Assembly: GCF_036245475.1 (NCBI RefSeq)
Contig: NZ_BTPM01000001.1
Location: forward strand, 2,728,001 to 2,792,000
Direction of reading: 5' to 3'
Origin: Vibrio sp. 10N
GTDB taxonomy: Bacteria; Pseudomonadota; Gammaproteobacteria; Enterobacterales; Vibrionaceae
DNA: 64,000 nucleotides
Each line of letters starts with the position of its first letter. The first letter of the stretch is position 1. The notes beneath the pieces were generated by a model. That model had not been told where the DNA came from. It made no database searches and saw nothing but the letters and a program-made list of their open reading frames with translations. This document shows positions 9,809-19,421 of this stretch, in pieces. Position numbers and translations under genes: made by a program.

Positions 9809-10239
9809 TGATTGACTCCATCTTTGTTTGTTTCGTCAGTCATCTGATATCCAGCATAAGCGAGGAATCCCCAACCTACCATAAACATCACCCCGCCCAG
9901 TGGAGTAATAGGTCCGAACCATTTCACTCCTGTTAGCGCAAGGGCGTATAGACTACCGCTAAAGAAAAGGATGCCGATGATAAAGCAAATCGCTGCACGA
10001 TGAAATGCCTTTTGCGCTTTCTCTGCTTGGCTATGTAATGCAAAAAGCGCACATAACAACAGCGCTAAGGTATGGATAAACTGATAGGTCACACCCGTTT
10101 CAAAAACGCCCAAAAGATACGGTGACAGCATGCTTTTAAGGCCATGAGCAGCAAACGCCCCTAGCCCGACACTGAGAAATCCCGATAGCGCCGCAATTAC
10201 AATAAGTGTTCCACTACGCACTGGCTTCTTCCATGTCAT
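9805..10239 (-). CDS. DUF423 small membrane protein (YgdD-like)
   Basis: The 144-residue product has four predicted membrane segments. Family-typical patterns are [13 protein letters not shown] near the N-terminus, [12 protein letters not shown], and [13 protein letters not shown] in the last helix. The function of DUF423 is unknown. In E. coli ygdD also lies between gcvA and rlmM. The ATG at 10239 has AAAGG five bases upstream, inside the 3' end of the hydrolase gene, so the two genes overlap by 26 bases in different frames. Confidence 0.88.
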   Translation of the reverse strand: MTWKKPVRSGTLIVIAALSGFLSVGLGAFAAHGLKSMLSPYLLGVFETGVTYQFIHTLALLLCALFALHSQAEKAQKAFHRAAICFIIGILFFSGSLYALALTGVKWFGPITPLGGVMFMVGWGFLAYAGYQMTDETNKDGVNQ

Positions 10240-10852
10240 TGATGCCTTTAATAAACAGCGCTAAACGATCGGCGGCTAATTGGCGGTTTTGCGCTTCGCT
10301 AAAGCCAGATGACTTTCTTGGTTTAAAGCTGTGGTCGCCATCAGGTACAAAGCTCACCTCGACCTTATCTGAGAGGGTAAAGTCAGCAAACTCTTCTTGC
10401 TTACCAAAGGTATCGCGCTCCCCTTGCAGGATAAGACATGGCTTAGCCATCGTCGCCAAGTGGTCACCTTTGAAGTTTTCTGGTTTACCCGGCGGGTGAA
10501 ATGGAAAGCCCAAGCAGGCAATCGACTTCACCAGTTCGTGCTCGGAGAGCAGTGACGCCATGCGCCCACCCATTGATTTGCCACCAATGACAATAGGCGC
10601 GCCGTTAGCAACGTGCTCTATTACCTCTGTCATCGCCTCAAGCAGTTTTGGGGCGCGATCTGGCGGACGCTTTTTACCATCTTCCGCACGTTTCACCATG
10701 TAAGGGAAATTGAACCTGACAACGCGAATACCCTTCGCCGCTAAACGAGCGGCCATATCCTGCATAAAGTCATGCTCCATACCCGCGCCAGCGCCATGAG
10801 CGAATAGAAACAATGGACCGTGCTCTGGCCCATCAATAATAAGATTACTCAT
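10214..10852 (-). CDS. Alpha/beta-family hydrolase (COG3571-like)
   Basis: The 212-residue product has an alpha/beta-hydrolase core: FAHGAGAGMEHDFM (oxyanion loop), GGKSMGGRMAS (nucleophile elbow with serine), LQGERDTFG (acidic residue) and PDGDHSF (histidine), a complete catalytic triad. The substrate is unknown. The ATG at 10852 overlaps the gcvA stop by 8 bases, so it is coupled to gcvA translation. A start seven codons upstream is less likely. Confidence 0.85.
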   Translation of the reverse strand: MSNLIIDGPEHGPLFLFAHGAGAGMEHDFMQDMAARLAAKGIRVVRFNFPYMVKRAEDGKKRPPDRAPKLLEAMTEVIEHVANGAPIVIGGKSMGGRMASLLSEHELVKSIACLGFPFHPPGKPENFKGDHLATMAKPCLILQGERDTFGKQEEFADFTLSDKVEVSFVPDGDHSFKPRKSSGFSEAQNRQLAADRLALFIKGINDMEEASA

Positions 10853-11753
10853 CCAATAATACCTCTTGCTCACTTTGTGCTTTGGCTAGCATCCAATCTC
10901 GAAATGTGGCGATACGCCCCATGTCAGCCTGCTTGTCATGACAGACCACATAAAAAGCATTCTTGCTGACCAACACTTCATCAAATGGCGCGATAAGTCG
11001 CCCTGCATCGAGCTCTGGCTGAGCGAGAACGTTATTTCCTAATGCAATACCCTGACCGTGTGCTGCGGCCTGCAGAACCATAGTGGAGTGACTGAAGATT
11101 GGACCATGATTGACGTTCACGCCGTCCAGACTGTTTTGCTTGGCAAACTGCTTCCAATCTTTACGCGAGGTATCATGCAGCAATGTATGCTTAGAGAGAT
11201 CTTCAAGCGTGTTGAGTGGTTTCGAGCCCAGCAACAGAGCAGGAGAACACAGAGGAACCAAAAACTCTTGATACAGTTTGTCAGCACGCAATCCAGGCCA
11301 ATTACCACGACCGTAGTAAATCGCGACGTCGACATCATCGGTTAGCGACCCTTCATCCATATCCACCGCTTTGATACGAACATCGATATCGGGTTCTTGT
11401 TCATTGAAGTCAGCAAGGCGAGGCACCAACCACTGAATGGCAAAACTTGGTGGAAGACTGATGGTCAGAGCGCCCTTCTCACTGCGCTCCAGCACCTTGT
11501 CGGTGGCTTCAGCAAGTGAGGTGAAAATATCTTTGATATCAAGAAAGTAGCTTTGGCCTTCTTCGGTGAGTAATAAAGAGCGATTTCGGCGACGAAACAG
11601 CTTAAGACCTAAAAATTCTTCAAGTGCTTTGATCTGATGACTGACTGCCGCTTGAGTGACAAACAGCTCTTCTGCCGCTCTGGTAAAGCTCAAATGGCGC
11701 GCGGCGGCCTCAAAAACTTTGAGCGAATTGAGGGGAGGCAAACGTCTCGACAT
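10845..11753 (-). CDS. gcvA: LysR-type glycine-cleavage regulator GcvA
   Basis: GcvA activates the glycine cleavage operon with glycine and represses it with GcvR/purines; it also drives transcription of the sRNA gcvB. The 302-residue product begins MSRRLPPLNSLKVFEAAARH, typical of GcvA. The winged HTH (SFTRAAEELFVTQAAVSHQI) is followed by a periplasmic-binding-like effector domain. The identity is supported by gcvB on the opposite strand 90 bases away. A CTAAT-type palindrome ten bases upstream of its start suggests autoregulation. Confidence 0.95.
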   Translation of the reverse strand: MSRRLPPLNSLKVFEAAARHLSFTRAAEELFVTQAAVSHQIKALEEFLGLKLFRRRNRSLLLTEEGQSYFLDIKDIFTSLAEATDKVLERSEKGALTISLPPSFAIQWLVPRLADFNEQEPDIDVRIKAVDMDEGSLTDDVDVAIYYGRGNWPGLRADKLYQEFLVPLCSPALLLGSKPLNTLEDLSKHTLLHDTSRKDWKQFAKQNSLDGVNVNHGPIFSHSTMVLQAAAHGQGIALGNNVLAQPELDAGRLIAPFDEVLVSKNAFYVVCHDKQADMGRIATFRDWMLAKAQSEQEVLLDE

Positions 11754-11762
11754 AACGACTCT

Positions 11763-11774
11763 CTAATGCATTAG
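11763..11774. promoter_or_regulatory. Candidate GcvA operator
   Basis: The perfect palindrome CTAATGCATTAG contains CTAAT on both strands. CTAAT is the core reported for E. coli GcvA sites. It lies between the gcvA start and the gcvB -35 box. Regulation is inferred. Confidence 0.6.
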
Positions 11775-11806
11775 TTTTTTTAATCTGAAACATTATAAAT
11801 TGTCCA

Positions 11807-11835
11807 TTGCCGAACAGCCAGAGAAATTCTATATT
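11807..11835 (+). promoter_or_regulatory. gcvB promoter
   Basis: TTGCCG (11807-11812), a 17-bp spacer, then TATATT (11830-11835). The predicted start is near 11843, matching the expected size of GcvB. Confidence 0.7.
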
Positions 11836-11842
11836 TCATCCC

Positions 11843-12046
11843 GCAAACGCGAGTCTGAACGGCTCGGTTCTCTCTAGAATCGATTGACTTGCGCTTGCGA
11901 TGTTGTGTTTGCAATCTCGATTTTCGAGTTAGGTAGAATTCTACCACCACACCTTGGCTAGTTATCCCCTAGTTGATGTGTGTACTTCCTGTATTTTGAC
12001 CTGTCTGTCAAATTTTCTTACACCGCCTCTATGGCGGTGTTTTTTT
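11843..12046 (+). ncRNA. gcvB: GcvB small regulatory RNA
   Basis: GcvB is an Hfq-dependent sRNA that represses many amino-acid and peptide transporter mRNAs. It is recognised here by the GU-rich seed GATGTTGTGTTTGCAAT around 11898-11915, the conserved CTTCCTGTATTTTGACCTG and GTCTGTC segments near 11986-12009, and a final hairpin ACACCGCC/GGCGGTGT (12020-12040) with a T tract. It is divergent from gcvA, its activator, as in enterobacteria. The 5' end is inferred from the promoter and may be off by a few bases. Confidence 0.92.
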
Positions 12047-12097
12047 ATCTGAATTTTATTCACTAATTTTGGATAGCTATTACAGATAAACTAGCGC

Positions 12098-12128
12098 AAA
12101 AAAAGCGGCCACCCAAGGTGACCGCTTT
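12098..12128 (-). terminator. Terminator of pgm
   Basis: A 12-bp stem, 12117-12128 with 12102-12113 (one G.U pair when read as minus-strand RNA), is followed by a run of U encoded at 12098-12104. Confidence 0.85.
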
Positions 12129-12176
12129 CTATAGTTTTATTAATAGCTGAGCTAATCGTTTTTTGTCAGATTAAGC

Positions 12177-13823
12177 TTACAGACCTGCATCCGCAAATAC
12201 TTGATTCACAATCTCTTGTGCTTCTGCTTCAATCTGTTTTAGGTGCTCATCACCTTTGAAGCTTTCACAATAGATTTTGTAGATATCTTCTGTGCCAGAT
12301 GGGCGTGCAGCGAACCAGCCATTTGCTGTTGTCACTTTAAGACCACCGATAGCAGCACCATTGCCTGGAGCATGCGTCAGACGTGCGGTAATCGCATCGC
12401 CTGCCAGTGTTTCTGCCGATACCATTTCTGGCGATAGCTTCTTAAGCACGTTCTTCTGCTCAGTATTTGCCACAGCTTGAATACGATTGTACTTAGACTC
12501 ACCGTGTTTAGCCGCTAGCTCTTCGTAGTACTGTTGTGGGTTTTTACCCGTTACCGCGGTAATTTCTGCTGCCAGCAAGCACAGAATGATGCCATCTTTG
12601 TCTGTTGACCAAGGCGTACCGTCTTTACGAAGGAAGGACGCGCCGGCACTTTCTTCGCCGCCAAAGCCGAATTCACCGTTGTACAGGCCATCAACAAACC
12701 ACTTGAACCCTACTGGTACTTCACACAGCGTGCGGCCAAGGTCAGCAACAACACGGTCGATAAGTGCGCTCGATACCAGCGTCTTACCCACAGCAACATC
12801 AGCACGCCATTCACTACGATGACGGTATAGGTAGTCGATACACACCGCTAGATAATGGTTTGGATTCATCAAACCTTTTGGTGTAACAATGCCGTGACGG
12901 TCGTAATCTGGGTCGTTACCAAATGCTAGGTCATAGTCATCTTTAAGTGCAAGAAGACCCGCCATTGCGTATGGCGATGAGCAGTCCATACGAACCACGC
13001 CATCTTTATCAAGCGACATGAATTGGAACGAAGGGTCTACCGCTTCGCTGACTAAAGTCAGATCTAAGTTGTACGCAGCACCAATTTGACGCCAGTAATC
13101 GATGCCCGAACCACCTAATGGATCAACGCCAATCTTAAGACCCGCTTTTTGAATCGCTTCCATATCGATAACGTTGACTAGGTCATCGATATAAGGCTTC
13201 ACCAAGTCGCGCTCTACAAACAAATCGTTCGCTTTAGCAACGGCGATAGGTAGACGCTTCACGTCTTTCATCTCGTTGCTGATGATTTCGTTTGCACGAT
13301 CTTCAATCGCTTGAGTTAGCTCAGCTTCCGCAGGACCGCCATGAGTCGGGTTGTACTTGATGCCACCATCTTGCGGTGGGTTATGCGATGGCGTGATCAC
13401 GATGCCGTCCGCTTTATCATCGCTCACTAGGTTGTGTGTTAAAATCGCATGCGAGATACCTGGCGTTGGTGTGTAACCATTGTCTGCTTGAGCAATCACT
13501 TGAACACCGTTAGCCACCAGCACCTCAACCACAGTCGCAAACGCTGGCTCGGATAAAGCGTGGGTGTCTTTACCGACAAACAGAGGGCCTGTTGTACCCT
13601 TCTCAGCGCGTACTTCTGCGACTGCTTGTGCAATAGCAAGAATGTGGTTTTCATTAAAAGTAGCTTTATCCGCACTGCCGCGGTGACCAGAAGTGCCAAA
13701 CTGAACGCTTTGCGCTGTGTTGCCCGCCTCTGGTTGAATTAGAAAATAGTTGGATACAAGCGCTGGAATATTATGAAGATCTTCTTGCAAAGCCTTCTGG
13801 CCCGCGCGTGGGTGAATAGCCAT
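12177..13823 (-). CDS. pgm: Phosphoglucomutase (alpha-D-glucose specific)
   Basis: Pgm interconverts glucose 1-phosphate and glucose 6-phosphate in glycogen, galactose and envelope-sugar metabolism. The 548-residue product has the four-domain phosphohexomutase pattern. Phosphoserine is Ser146 in TPSHNPP, the same number as in E. coli Pgm. The metal-binding loop is DPDYDRHG, the sugar loop is GFGGEESAG, and the phosphate-binding loop is [12 protein letters not shown]. It follows seqA by 92 bases on the same strand, the conserved seqA-pgm arrangement, and ends at an intrinsic terminator. Confidence 0.97.
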   Translation of the reverse strand: MAIHPRAGQKALQEDLHNIPALVSNYFLIQPEAGNTAQSVQFGTSGHRGSADKATFNENHILAIAQAVAEVRAEKGTTGPLFVGKDTHALSEPAFATVVEVLVANGVQVIAQADNGYTPTPGISHAILTHNLVSDDKADGIVITPSHNPPQDGGIKYNPTHGGPAEAELTQAIEDRANEIISNEMKDVKRLPIAVAKANDLFVERDLVKPYIDDLVNVIDMEAIQKAGLKIGVDPLGGSGIDYWRQIGAAYNLDLTLVSEAVDPSFQFMSLDKDGVVRMDCSSPYAMAGLLALKDDYDLAFGNDPDYDRHGIVTPKGLMNPNHYLAVCIDYLYRHRSEWRADVAVGKTLVSSALIDRVVADLGRTLCEVPVGFKWFVDGLYNGEFGFGGEESAGASFLRKDGTPWSTDKDGIILCLLAAEITAVTGKNPQQYYEELAAKHGESKYNRIQAVANTEQKNVLKKLSPEMVSAETLAGDAITARLTHAPGNGAAIGGLKVTTANGWFAARPSGTEDIYKIYCESFKGDEHLKQIEAEAQEIVNQVFADAGL

Positions 13824-13915
13824 AACTGACGTCCTTTCAAATTTAAGCTTAAAAATACAAAAAACCTCATAATACTCGTTTTAATTTGAACATTATGAGG
13901 TTTAAATCGAAAATC

Positions 13916-14446
13916 TTAGATAGAAGCCGTGACTTTCTCGATGAGCTCTGCGGGGAACTCCATCATGGTCATCACCTGCTCGACCATTTGCCTTTTGCGG
14001 CTAGTATTGGTGTTGGTGATCACCCAAAACGGCGTATTCGGGATGGCTTTTGGCTTGGTGGTATTGCCGCTCTCTAGTAGCGTCGCTTCATTGTTTGCGA
14101 AGTAGACACGCTTGCGGCCTTTTACTTGTGTCGCCTCAGAAAAGCTCTCTGAGTTTAAGCGATGCAATGTCGATAGCACCAGCATAAAGCGATCAATGGC
14201 TTTTTTCAGTCCAGCGAACTCGTCAGAAATCAGTAGCGAGCGCATCTCTTTCACTGAATCGACAACTTCTGCTTTTGGTGCCTGTTTACTCACGACAATC
14301 GTCTTAGCGGCAGCGGGTCTCTGTTCCGTCTCGGCTGCATCTACCTTTAATAAACGTCGTAAGATATCTGAAGCACTTTCGCCAATGTGGTGGGTCTGGC
14401 TTGCAATGTAACGGTATAGATCCTCATCAACCTCAATTGTTTTCAT
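13916..14446 (-). CDS. seqA: Replication-initiation negative modulator SeqA
   Basis: SeqA binds hemimethylated GATC sites, sequesters oriC and limits DnaA-driven initiation. The 176-residue product has the N-terminal oligomerisation helix-turn (MKTIEVDEDLYRYIAS, HIGESASDILRRLL) and the C-terminal DNA-binding domain (KGRKRVYFANNE, IPNTPFWVITNTNTSRKR, GNTTKPKAIPN). The start at 14446 reproduces the E. coli N-terminus; a longer frame running upstream into the ybfF promoter region is rejected. It is divergent from ybfF and followed by pgm. Confidence 0.96.
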   Translation of the reverse strand: MKTIEVDEDLYRYIASQTHHIGESASDILRRLLKVDAAETEQRPAAAKTIVVSKQAPKAEVVDSVKEMRSLLISDEFAGLKKAIDRFMLVLSTLHRLNSESFSEATQVKGRKRVYFANNEATLLESGNTTKPKAIPNTPFWVITNTNTSRKRQMVEQVMTMMEFPAELIEKVTASI

Positions 14447-14538
14447 TCGCTTTTCACAATCTCTATGTTTAAACTCTGGGTGATTATAACGAGTTCCGCG
14501 ATGAACCTCCACGTTAAACACATCACGAATAACAGAAA

Positions 14539-15297
14539 ATGTCAGCTTTATTAAACTACAAAAGAGAAGGTCACGGTACGCCAGTTGTTCTTATCCATGG
14601 ACTGTTTGGTGACCTGAATAACCTTGGCGTGCTCGCCCGAGAACTTAAACAGGATCATGACGTCATTAGTGTCGATCTAAGAAATCACGGTCGCTCGTTT
14701 CACAGCGATGAGCATAATTATGCACTAATGGCCAGTGATATCATTAAGTTACTCCAAGAACTCCAGATCGAACGCCCTATCATTATCGGTCATTCTATGG
14801 GGGGAAAAGTCGCCATGAAACTGTGCGATTTTGACTATCCGATTGGGAAGCTGGTAGTGATGGACATGTCTCCAGTCAAATACACCACCCGCCGTCACGA
14901 CAATGTGCTTGCAGGCCTCAACGCCGTTTGTCAGCAAACTCCGAAAACGCGTGCCGAGGCCATGGCCGTTATGAGCGAACATATTGAAATCGAGGGTGTA
15001 CGTCAGTTCTTGGGCAAGTCGCTGTATAATGCCGGCGAGCACATGGGGTGGCGCTTCAACCTCAACGGACTCGAGCAAAATTACTGGCACATACTCGACT
15101 GGGAACCTATCGGCAAAACCGAGACGCCAGTTTTGTTCCTCAAAGGGGCTGATTCCGACTATCTACAAGCCGATCACCAAGCGCTCATTCAACAGCAGTT
15201 TAGTCAGATTAAAGTGCACATTGTCGCGAATACTGGGCACTGGCTGCACGCAGAAAAACCCAATGAAGTGCTGCGCGCGATACGCAAATTCATTTAA
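14539..15297 (+). CDS. ybfF: Alpha/beta esterase YbfF
   Basis: YbfF hydrolyses short acyl-CoA or acyl esters in vitro; its physiological substrate is unknown. The 252-residue product has the oxyanion motif HGLFGDLNNLG, the nucleophile elbow GHSMGGKVA, the segment LFLKGADSDY with an acidic residue, and the histidine in NTGHWLHAEKP. Its position opposite seqA is conserved in enterobacteria and vibrios. Confidence 0.93.
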   Translation: MSALLNYKREGHGTPVVLIHGLFGDLNNLGVLARELKQDHDVISVDLRNHGRSFHSDEHNYALMASDIIKLLQELQIERPIIIGHSMGGKVAMKLCDFDYPIGKLVVMDMSPVKYTTRRHDNVLAGLNAVCQQTPKTRAEAMAVMSEHIEIEGVRQFLGKSLYNAGEHMGWRFNLNGLEQNYWHILDWEPIGKTETPVLFLKGADSDYLQADHQALIQQQFSQIKVHIVANTGHWLHAEKPNEVLRAIRKFI

Positions 15298-15333
15298 TTT
15301 GACCTGTATCGTAAGCGGGTTGATTTCCATGGA

Positions 15334-15362
15334 TTAACTTTAGCGAGCAACAATGGTATAGT
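15334..15362 (+). promoter_or_regulatory. Promoter of the DUF2788-fldA unit
   Basis: TTAACT, a 17-bp spacer, then TATAGT, with TGG just upstream making an extended -10. It lies 33 bases before the DUF2788 start. Confidence 0.5.
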
Positions 15363-15394
15363 TCCGCGCAAGCATATTGGCACAAAGGAATACC

Positions 15395-15616
15395 ATGCTT
15401 TACGACTATATAGATAAACTCGAGTCCATTGGTTTGGATCTGTTGTTTGCGTCGATTTTTTTTCTGATCGGCATGGCAATCAAAGATGTATTAAAACAAG
15501 GCAATGTCCCCGCGTTTGGTCGACGTATTGTGTGGCTTGTGCTGTTCTTAGGCTGTGCAGGTTTTGTCGCAAAAGGCATTATTCAGCTTAGCTGGGAAGG
15601 TACAGGGCTAGGTTAA
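15395..15616 (+). CDS. DUF2788 small membrane protein
   Basis: The 73-residue product has two hydrophobic helices (LDLLFASIFFLIGMAI and IVWLVLFLGCAGFVAKGII) joined by a short basic loop. It resembles the DUF2788 family, whose function is unknown. The ATG at 15395 is preceded by AAAGGAA at 15382-15388; an in-frame TTG six codons earlier is less likely. It is 50 bases upstream of fldA on the same strand. Confidence 0.85.
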   Translation: MLYDYIDKLESIGLDLLFASIFFLIGMAIKDVLKQGNVPAFGRRIVWLVLFLGCAGFVAKGIIQLSWEGTGLG

Positions 15617-15666
15617 TGACCTCCGTTCCTGAGTCCAACGAAGACAGATAAAAAGGTACTGAATTT

Positions 15667-16200
15667 ATGGCAAGTGTAGGTCTATTCTTTGGTAGCGATA
15701 CTGGCAACACAGAAGCTATTGCAAAGATGATCCAAAAACAATTGGGTAAACAGCTCGTTCACGTTCAAGACATTGCTAAAAGCAGCAAAGAAGACATCGA
15801 CAACTTCGATCTGCTTCTACTTGGCATCCCAACTTGGTACTACGGCGAAGCACAAGCTGACTGGGATGACTTTTTCCCAGAACTTGAAGGCATCGACTTC
15901 TCAACAAAGCTAGTGGCTATCTTTGGCTGCGGCGACCAAGAAGATTACGCAGAGTACTTCTGTGACGCGATGGGCACAGTACGTGACATCGTTGAAGCAA
16001 AAGGCGGCACGATCATCGGTTACACACCAACCGAAGGTTACGAGTTTGAAGCATCTAAAGCGCTAGTTGAAGGTGATGAGTCTCAATTTGTTGGTCTATG
16101 TATCGATGAAGATCGCCAGCCAGAGCTTACTGATGAGCGTGTATCAAGCTGGACCAAACAGCTTTATGAAGAGATGTGCCTAGCTGAGCTAGAAGACTGA
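15667..16200 (+). CDS. fldA: Flavodoxin FldA
   Basis: FldA is an FMN electron carrier feeding enzymes such as pyruvate-formate-lyase activase, IspG/IspH and methionine synthase reactivation. The 177-residue long-chain flavodoxin has the FMN phosphate loop FGSDTGNTE, the tryptophan loop IPTWYYGEAQADWDD and the tyrosine loop FGCGDQEDYAEYFCD. It ends in a clear terminator. The order fldA, then fur downstream, is conserved in gammaproteobacteria, with one opposite-strand gene between them here. Confidence 0.97.
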   Translation: MASVGLFFGSDTGNTEAIAKMIQKQLGKQLVHVQDIAKSSKEDIDNFDLLLLGIPTWYYGEAQADWDDFFPELEGIDFSTKLVAIFGCGDQEDYAEYFCDAMGTVRDIVEAKGGTIIGYTPTEGYEFEASKALVEGDESQFVGLCIDEDRQPELTDERVSSWTKQLYEEMCLAELED

Positions 16201-16213
16201 TCTCAACGCTTTG

Positions 16214-16242
16214 AAAAAAACCTCCGAATGGAGGTTTTTTTG
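16214..16242 (+). terminator. Terminator of fldA
   Basis: Stem CCTCC/GGAGG extended by A-T pairs, GAAT loop, then seven T (16235-16241). Confidence 0.9.
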
Positions 16243-16272
16243 TATCTGAATGTAGCGGGACCCGCCTAAATA

Positions 16273-16785
16273 TTAAGCATTCACCGACTCAGTCTCAACA
16301 TCACGAAACTGCGCCTTTTTACGAATGTAGAGCTTACGTTGGATCGTCGACACTATCTCGCCTTTGTCGTTTTGAATATGACTGACAAACTCAGGGAAAC
16401 ACTTCTCACCAGTCTGTGTGCTCTTCAAAATGTCATCGAGCATTTCTTGGCTGATAACAAACTCTGCTCGCAGATCAGAAAAGCCCGGCTTAATAAAATC
16501 AATGCTGGCTTCCTTATCCCAAACGTAATACTGCTCACGCAAAATTCCCATTAACATCAAAGAGTAAATAGGATCCGTCATCGCAAATATACTGCCACCG
16601 AACTGAGAGCGATTGGCGTTTTTGTTCCACCAACGCAATTTCAAACGCACTTTAACACTGCGAAAATCGTCACTGATCTCTTCGATACGGATGCCCGCTC
16701 CCCAAAATGGCGGCCAGATGTTCAGCGCGAACTTCACGTACTTAGGTTTGTAAATTTTGGCGAGTCGTTTATCCATCGGATCCAT
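16273..16785 (-). CDS. DUF4442 hot-dog-fold protein, possible thioesterase
   Basis: The 170-residue product matches the DUF4442 group, which adopts a hot-dog fold like acyl-CoA thioesterases. The pattern NRSQFGGSIFAMTDPIYSLMLMG corresponds to the central helix, and EASIDFIKPGFSDLRAEF to the sheet after it. The substrate is unknown. An alternative start is the ATG at 16776. Neither start has a strong ribosome-binding site. It lies on the opposite strand between fldA and fur. Confidence 0.75.
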   Translation of the reverse strand: MDPMDKRLAKIYKPKYVKFALNIWPPFWGAGIRIEEISDDFRSVKVRLKLRWWNKNANRSQFGGSIFAMTDPIYSLMLMGILREQYYVWDKEASIDFIKPGFSDLRAEFVISQEMLDDILKSTQTGEKCFPEFVSHIQNDKGEIVSTIQRKLYIRKKAQFRDVETESVNA

Positions 16786-16897
16786 CCATTACTGCAAGCC
16801 CACTAAATGTAAACAGATTGTAACTGGTCAGATGTGTTTGTAAAGTGATACAGTTCCACTTCTATGTTAATAGTTAGTAACCCTTTGAACTTCACGG

Positions 16898-16926
16898 TTT
16901 ATTGTTACGCGCTAGTACCCTATAAT
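16898..16926 (+). promoter_or_regulatory. Candidate fur promoter
   Basis: A perfect TATAAT at 16921-16926 has a weak TTTATT -35 17 bp upstream, 51 bases before the fur ATG. Confidence 0.45.
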
Positions 16927-16977
16927 GGACGGATACATGAAATCTGTTTATTGCTGCAGATCATCACAGGAAAGTTT

Positions 16978-17424
16978 ATGTCAGACAATAACAAGGCACT
17001 TAAGGACGCGGGACTGAAGGTCACGTTGCCTCGACTAAAAATTTTAGAAGTACTGCAGAAGCCAGAGTACCAACACATTAGCGCAGAAGACTTGTATAAA
17101 AAGCTTATCGACCTTGGCGAAGAGATCGGTCTAGCAACAGTTTATCGCGTACTTAACCAATTTGATGATGCTGGTATTGTTACTCGCCACCACTTTGAGG
17201 GCGGTAAATCAGTGTTTGAACTATCAACTCAACACCACCATGATCACCTAGTGTGTCTAGACTGTGGGGAAGTGATTGAGTTCTCTGATGACCTTATCGA
17301 GACTCGTCAGAAAGAAATCGCATCGAAATACAACATTGAGCTGACTAACCACAGCTTGTACCTTTACGGTAAATGTATCGGTGGCGCATGTAAGACCGAC
17401 CCTAAGGCACACAAGCCTAAGTAA
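16978..17424 (+). CDS. fur: Ferric uptake regulator Fur
   Basis: Fur represses iron-acquisition genes when loaded with Fe2+. The 148-residue product has the N-terminal winged helix (AEDLYKKLIDLGEEIGLATVYR). The metal-binding dimerisation domain has HHFEGGKSVFEL, the HHHDH segment and the CLDC pair (Cys93, Cys96). I placed the start at 16978, after CAGGAAAG, because it gives the standard Fur N-terminus MSDNNKALKDAGLK; an upstream in-frame ATG at 16864 would precede the -10 box. A terminator follows. Confidence 0.97.
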   Translation: MSDNNKALKDAGLKVTLPRLKILEVLQKPEYQHISAEDLYKKLIDLGEEIGLATVYRVLNQFDDAGIVTRHHFEGGKSVFELSTQHHHDHLVCLDCGEVIEFSDDLIETRQKEIASKYNIELTNHSLYLYGKCIGGACKTDPKAHKPK

Positions 17425-17445
17425 GTCTTTCTTTAGATATGAAAA

Positions 17446-17471
17446 AACCAGCCTAATGGCTGGTTTTTTTA
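17446..17471 (+). terminator. Terminator of fur
   Basis: AACCAGCC (17446-17453), TAAT loop, GGCTGGTT (17458-17465), then T tract. Confidence 0.9.
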
Positions 17472-17505
17472 TGGCTCGAACTCAAGGTAAGCCGTATCGC
17501 TCATG

Positions 17506-17540
17506 CAGGCTTCCCTTGTGTAGGGAAGCCTGACAGGAAG
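17506..17540. repeat. Dispersed hairpin element, copy 1
   Basis: CAGGCTTCCCT and AGGGAAGCCTG form a perfect 11-bp stem with loop TGTGT, followed by GAC and AGGAAG. Read on the minus strand it resembles the element at 48903-48946 (CTTCCT, spacer, gCTTCC stem, TACA-containing loop). It lies between the convergent fur and glnS and could also help end glnS transcripts. Confidence 0.5.
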
Positions 17541-17549
17541 CAACTCGGC

Positions 17550-19217
17550 TTATTTCGCCTCAATCTTGGCCCAAGTATCACGAAGACCAACAGTACGGTT
17601 AAACACCAAAGAGTCAGCAGTTGAATCTTTAGAATCCGCACAGAAGTAACCCATACGTTCAAACTGGAAACCTTGCTCAGCTTTCGCTGCGGCTAGGCTT
17701 GGCTCAACAAAGCCGTTAATCACAACCAGTGAATCAGGGTTGATGGTTTCAGCAAAGTTATCTGCCGCTGCTGGGTTTGCTACGGTAAATAGGCGGTCGT
17801 ATTGACGAATCTCTGCTGGAAGACCTTTGTCCGCTGATACCCAGTGAATTACGCCCTTCACTTTACGACCGTCTGCTGGGTTTTTACCTAGCGTTTCTGG
17901 ATCGTAGCTACAGAAGATAGTCGTGATGTTGCCCGCGTCATCTTTCTCGATACGCTCAGCTTTGATCACATACGCGCCACGTAGACGAACTTCTTTACCT
18001 AGCACCAAACGCTTGTACTTCTTGTTCGCTTCTTCGCGGAAGTCTTCACGTTCAATCCAAACTTCACGAGTAAATGGTACTTCGCGAGTGCCCATTTCTT
18101 CTTTGTTCGGATGGTTAGCAAGCGTTAGAGTCTCACCTTCACCCTCGTAGTTCTCGATAACAATCTTAACTGGGTCAAGTACTGCCATCGCACGAGGTGC
18201 GTTCTCGTTTAGGTCATCACGAATACAAGATTCTAGTGAACCAAACTCGATCATGTTTTCTTGCTTGGTTACACCAATACGCTTACAGAACTCGCGGATA
18301 GATGCAGGCGTAAAACCACGACGACGTAGACCAGAGATGGTCGGCATGCGTGGGTCATCCCAACCGTGAACCAATTTCTCAGTCACAAGTTGGTTTAGCT
18401 TACGCTTCGACATCACTGTGTATTCAAGATTTAGTCGGCTGAACTCGTACTGACGAGGTTGACAATCGATAGTGATGTTCTCAAGCACCCAGTCGTATAG
18501 ACGACGGTTATCTTGGAATTCAAGTGTACATAGTGAGTGCGTAATGCCTTCTAGCGCATCTGAAATACAGTGCGTGAAGTCATACATTGGGTAGATGCAC
18601 CACTTGTCACCTGTTTGGTGGTGCTCAGCAAAGCGAACACGGTATAGAACAGGGTCGCGCATCACCATGAACGATGAGCCCATGTCGATTTTTGCACGTA
18701 GACATGCCGTACCTTCTTCAAAGCCGCCGTCACGCATTTTCTCAAATAGCGCTAGGTTTTCTTCTACTGGACGGTCGCGGTAAGGACTTGGCTTACCTGG
18801 TGCGGTTAGCGTACCACGGTACTCGCGGATCTGCTCTGGACTTAGCTCTTCAACGTACGCTAAGCCTTTGTTAATTAATTCAACCGCATACTCGTAAAGC
18901 TTGTCGAAGTAGTTTGATGAATAACATACTTCACCAGACCAATCGAAGCCCAACCAGCTTACATCATTCTTAATTGACTCAACGTATTCAACGTCTTCTT
19001 TTTCAGGGTTGGTGTCATCAAAGCGCAAGTTGCACTGACCCTGGTAGTCCTGAGCAATACCGAAGTTCAAACAAATAGATTTCGCGTGACCGATGTGCAG
19101 GTAGCCATTCGGCTCCGGCGGGAAACGAGTATGCACGCTAGTATGCTTGCCATCCGCTAAATCTTTATCAATGATTTGGCGAATAAAGTTCGATGGACGA
19201 GCCTCAGCTTCACTCAT
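17550..19217 (-). CDS. glnS: Glutaminyl-tRNA synthetase
   Basis: GlnRS charges tRNA-Gln. The 555-residue class I synthetase has the HIGH signature in [18 protein letters not shown], the [10 protein letters not shown] segment, and a KMSKS-like loop reading VMSKR ([10 protein letters not shown]). The C-terminal anticodon-binding beta-barrel region contains [15 protein letters not shown]. The length matches E. coli GlnS. It is a single minus-strand gene convergent with fur; upstream (19218-19366) I see no gene. Confidence 0.97.
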   Translation of the reverse strand: MSEAEARPSNFIRQIIDKDLADGKHTSVHTRFPPEPNGYLHIGHAKSICLNFGIAQDYQGQCNLRFDDTNPEKEDVEYVESIKNDVSWLGFDWSGEVCYSSNYFDKLYEYAVELINKGLAYVEELSPEQIREYRGTLTAPGKPSPYRDRPVEENLALFEKMRDGGFEEGTACLRAKIDMGSSFMVMRDPVLYRVRFAEHHQTGDKWCIYPMYDFTHCISDALEGITHSLCTLEFQDNRRLYDWVLENITIDCQPRQYEFSRLNLEYTVMSKRKLNQLVTEKLVHGWDDPRMPTISGLRRRGFTPASIREFCKRIGVTKQENMIEFGSLESCIRDDLNENAPRAMAVLDPVKIVIENYEGEGETLTLANHPNKEEMGTREVPFTREVWIEREDFREEANKKYKRLVLGKEVRLRGAYVIKAERIEKDDAGNITTIFCSYDPETLGKNPADGRKVKGVIHWVSADKGLPAEIRQYDRLFTVANPAAADNFAETINPDSLVVINGFVEPSLAAAKAEQGFQFERMGYFCADSKDSTADSLVFNRTVGLRDTWAKIEAK

Positions 19218-19366
19218 CTATAACACCTCTATGTTTTAAGTATTGTCAGATATATAAACGCTAATGATCCACAATTCTTTGAGAAACCTCAACAAGAACT
19301 CGCATTTTCATAAGATTATTTTAGTACTGATTTATAGACAGGGGATTTGCAAGGTTCGGAAGGCAT

Positions 19367-19394
19367 AAAAAAAGCCTCTCATGAGAGAGGCTTT
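19367..19394 (-). terminator. Terminator of nagE
   Basis: AAAGCCTCTC (19371-19380), loop, GAGAGGCTTT (19385-19394). On the minus strand it is followed by a U run encoded at 19367-19373. Confidence 0.9.
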
Positions 19395-19421
19395 GGTATG
19401 GAAATCAATGAGTCAGAGTGA

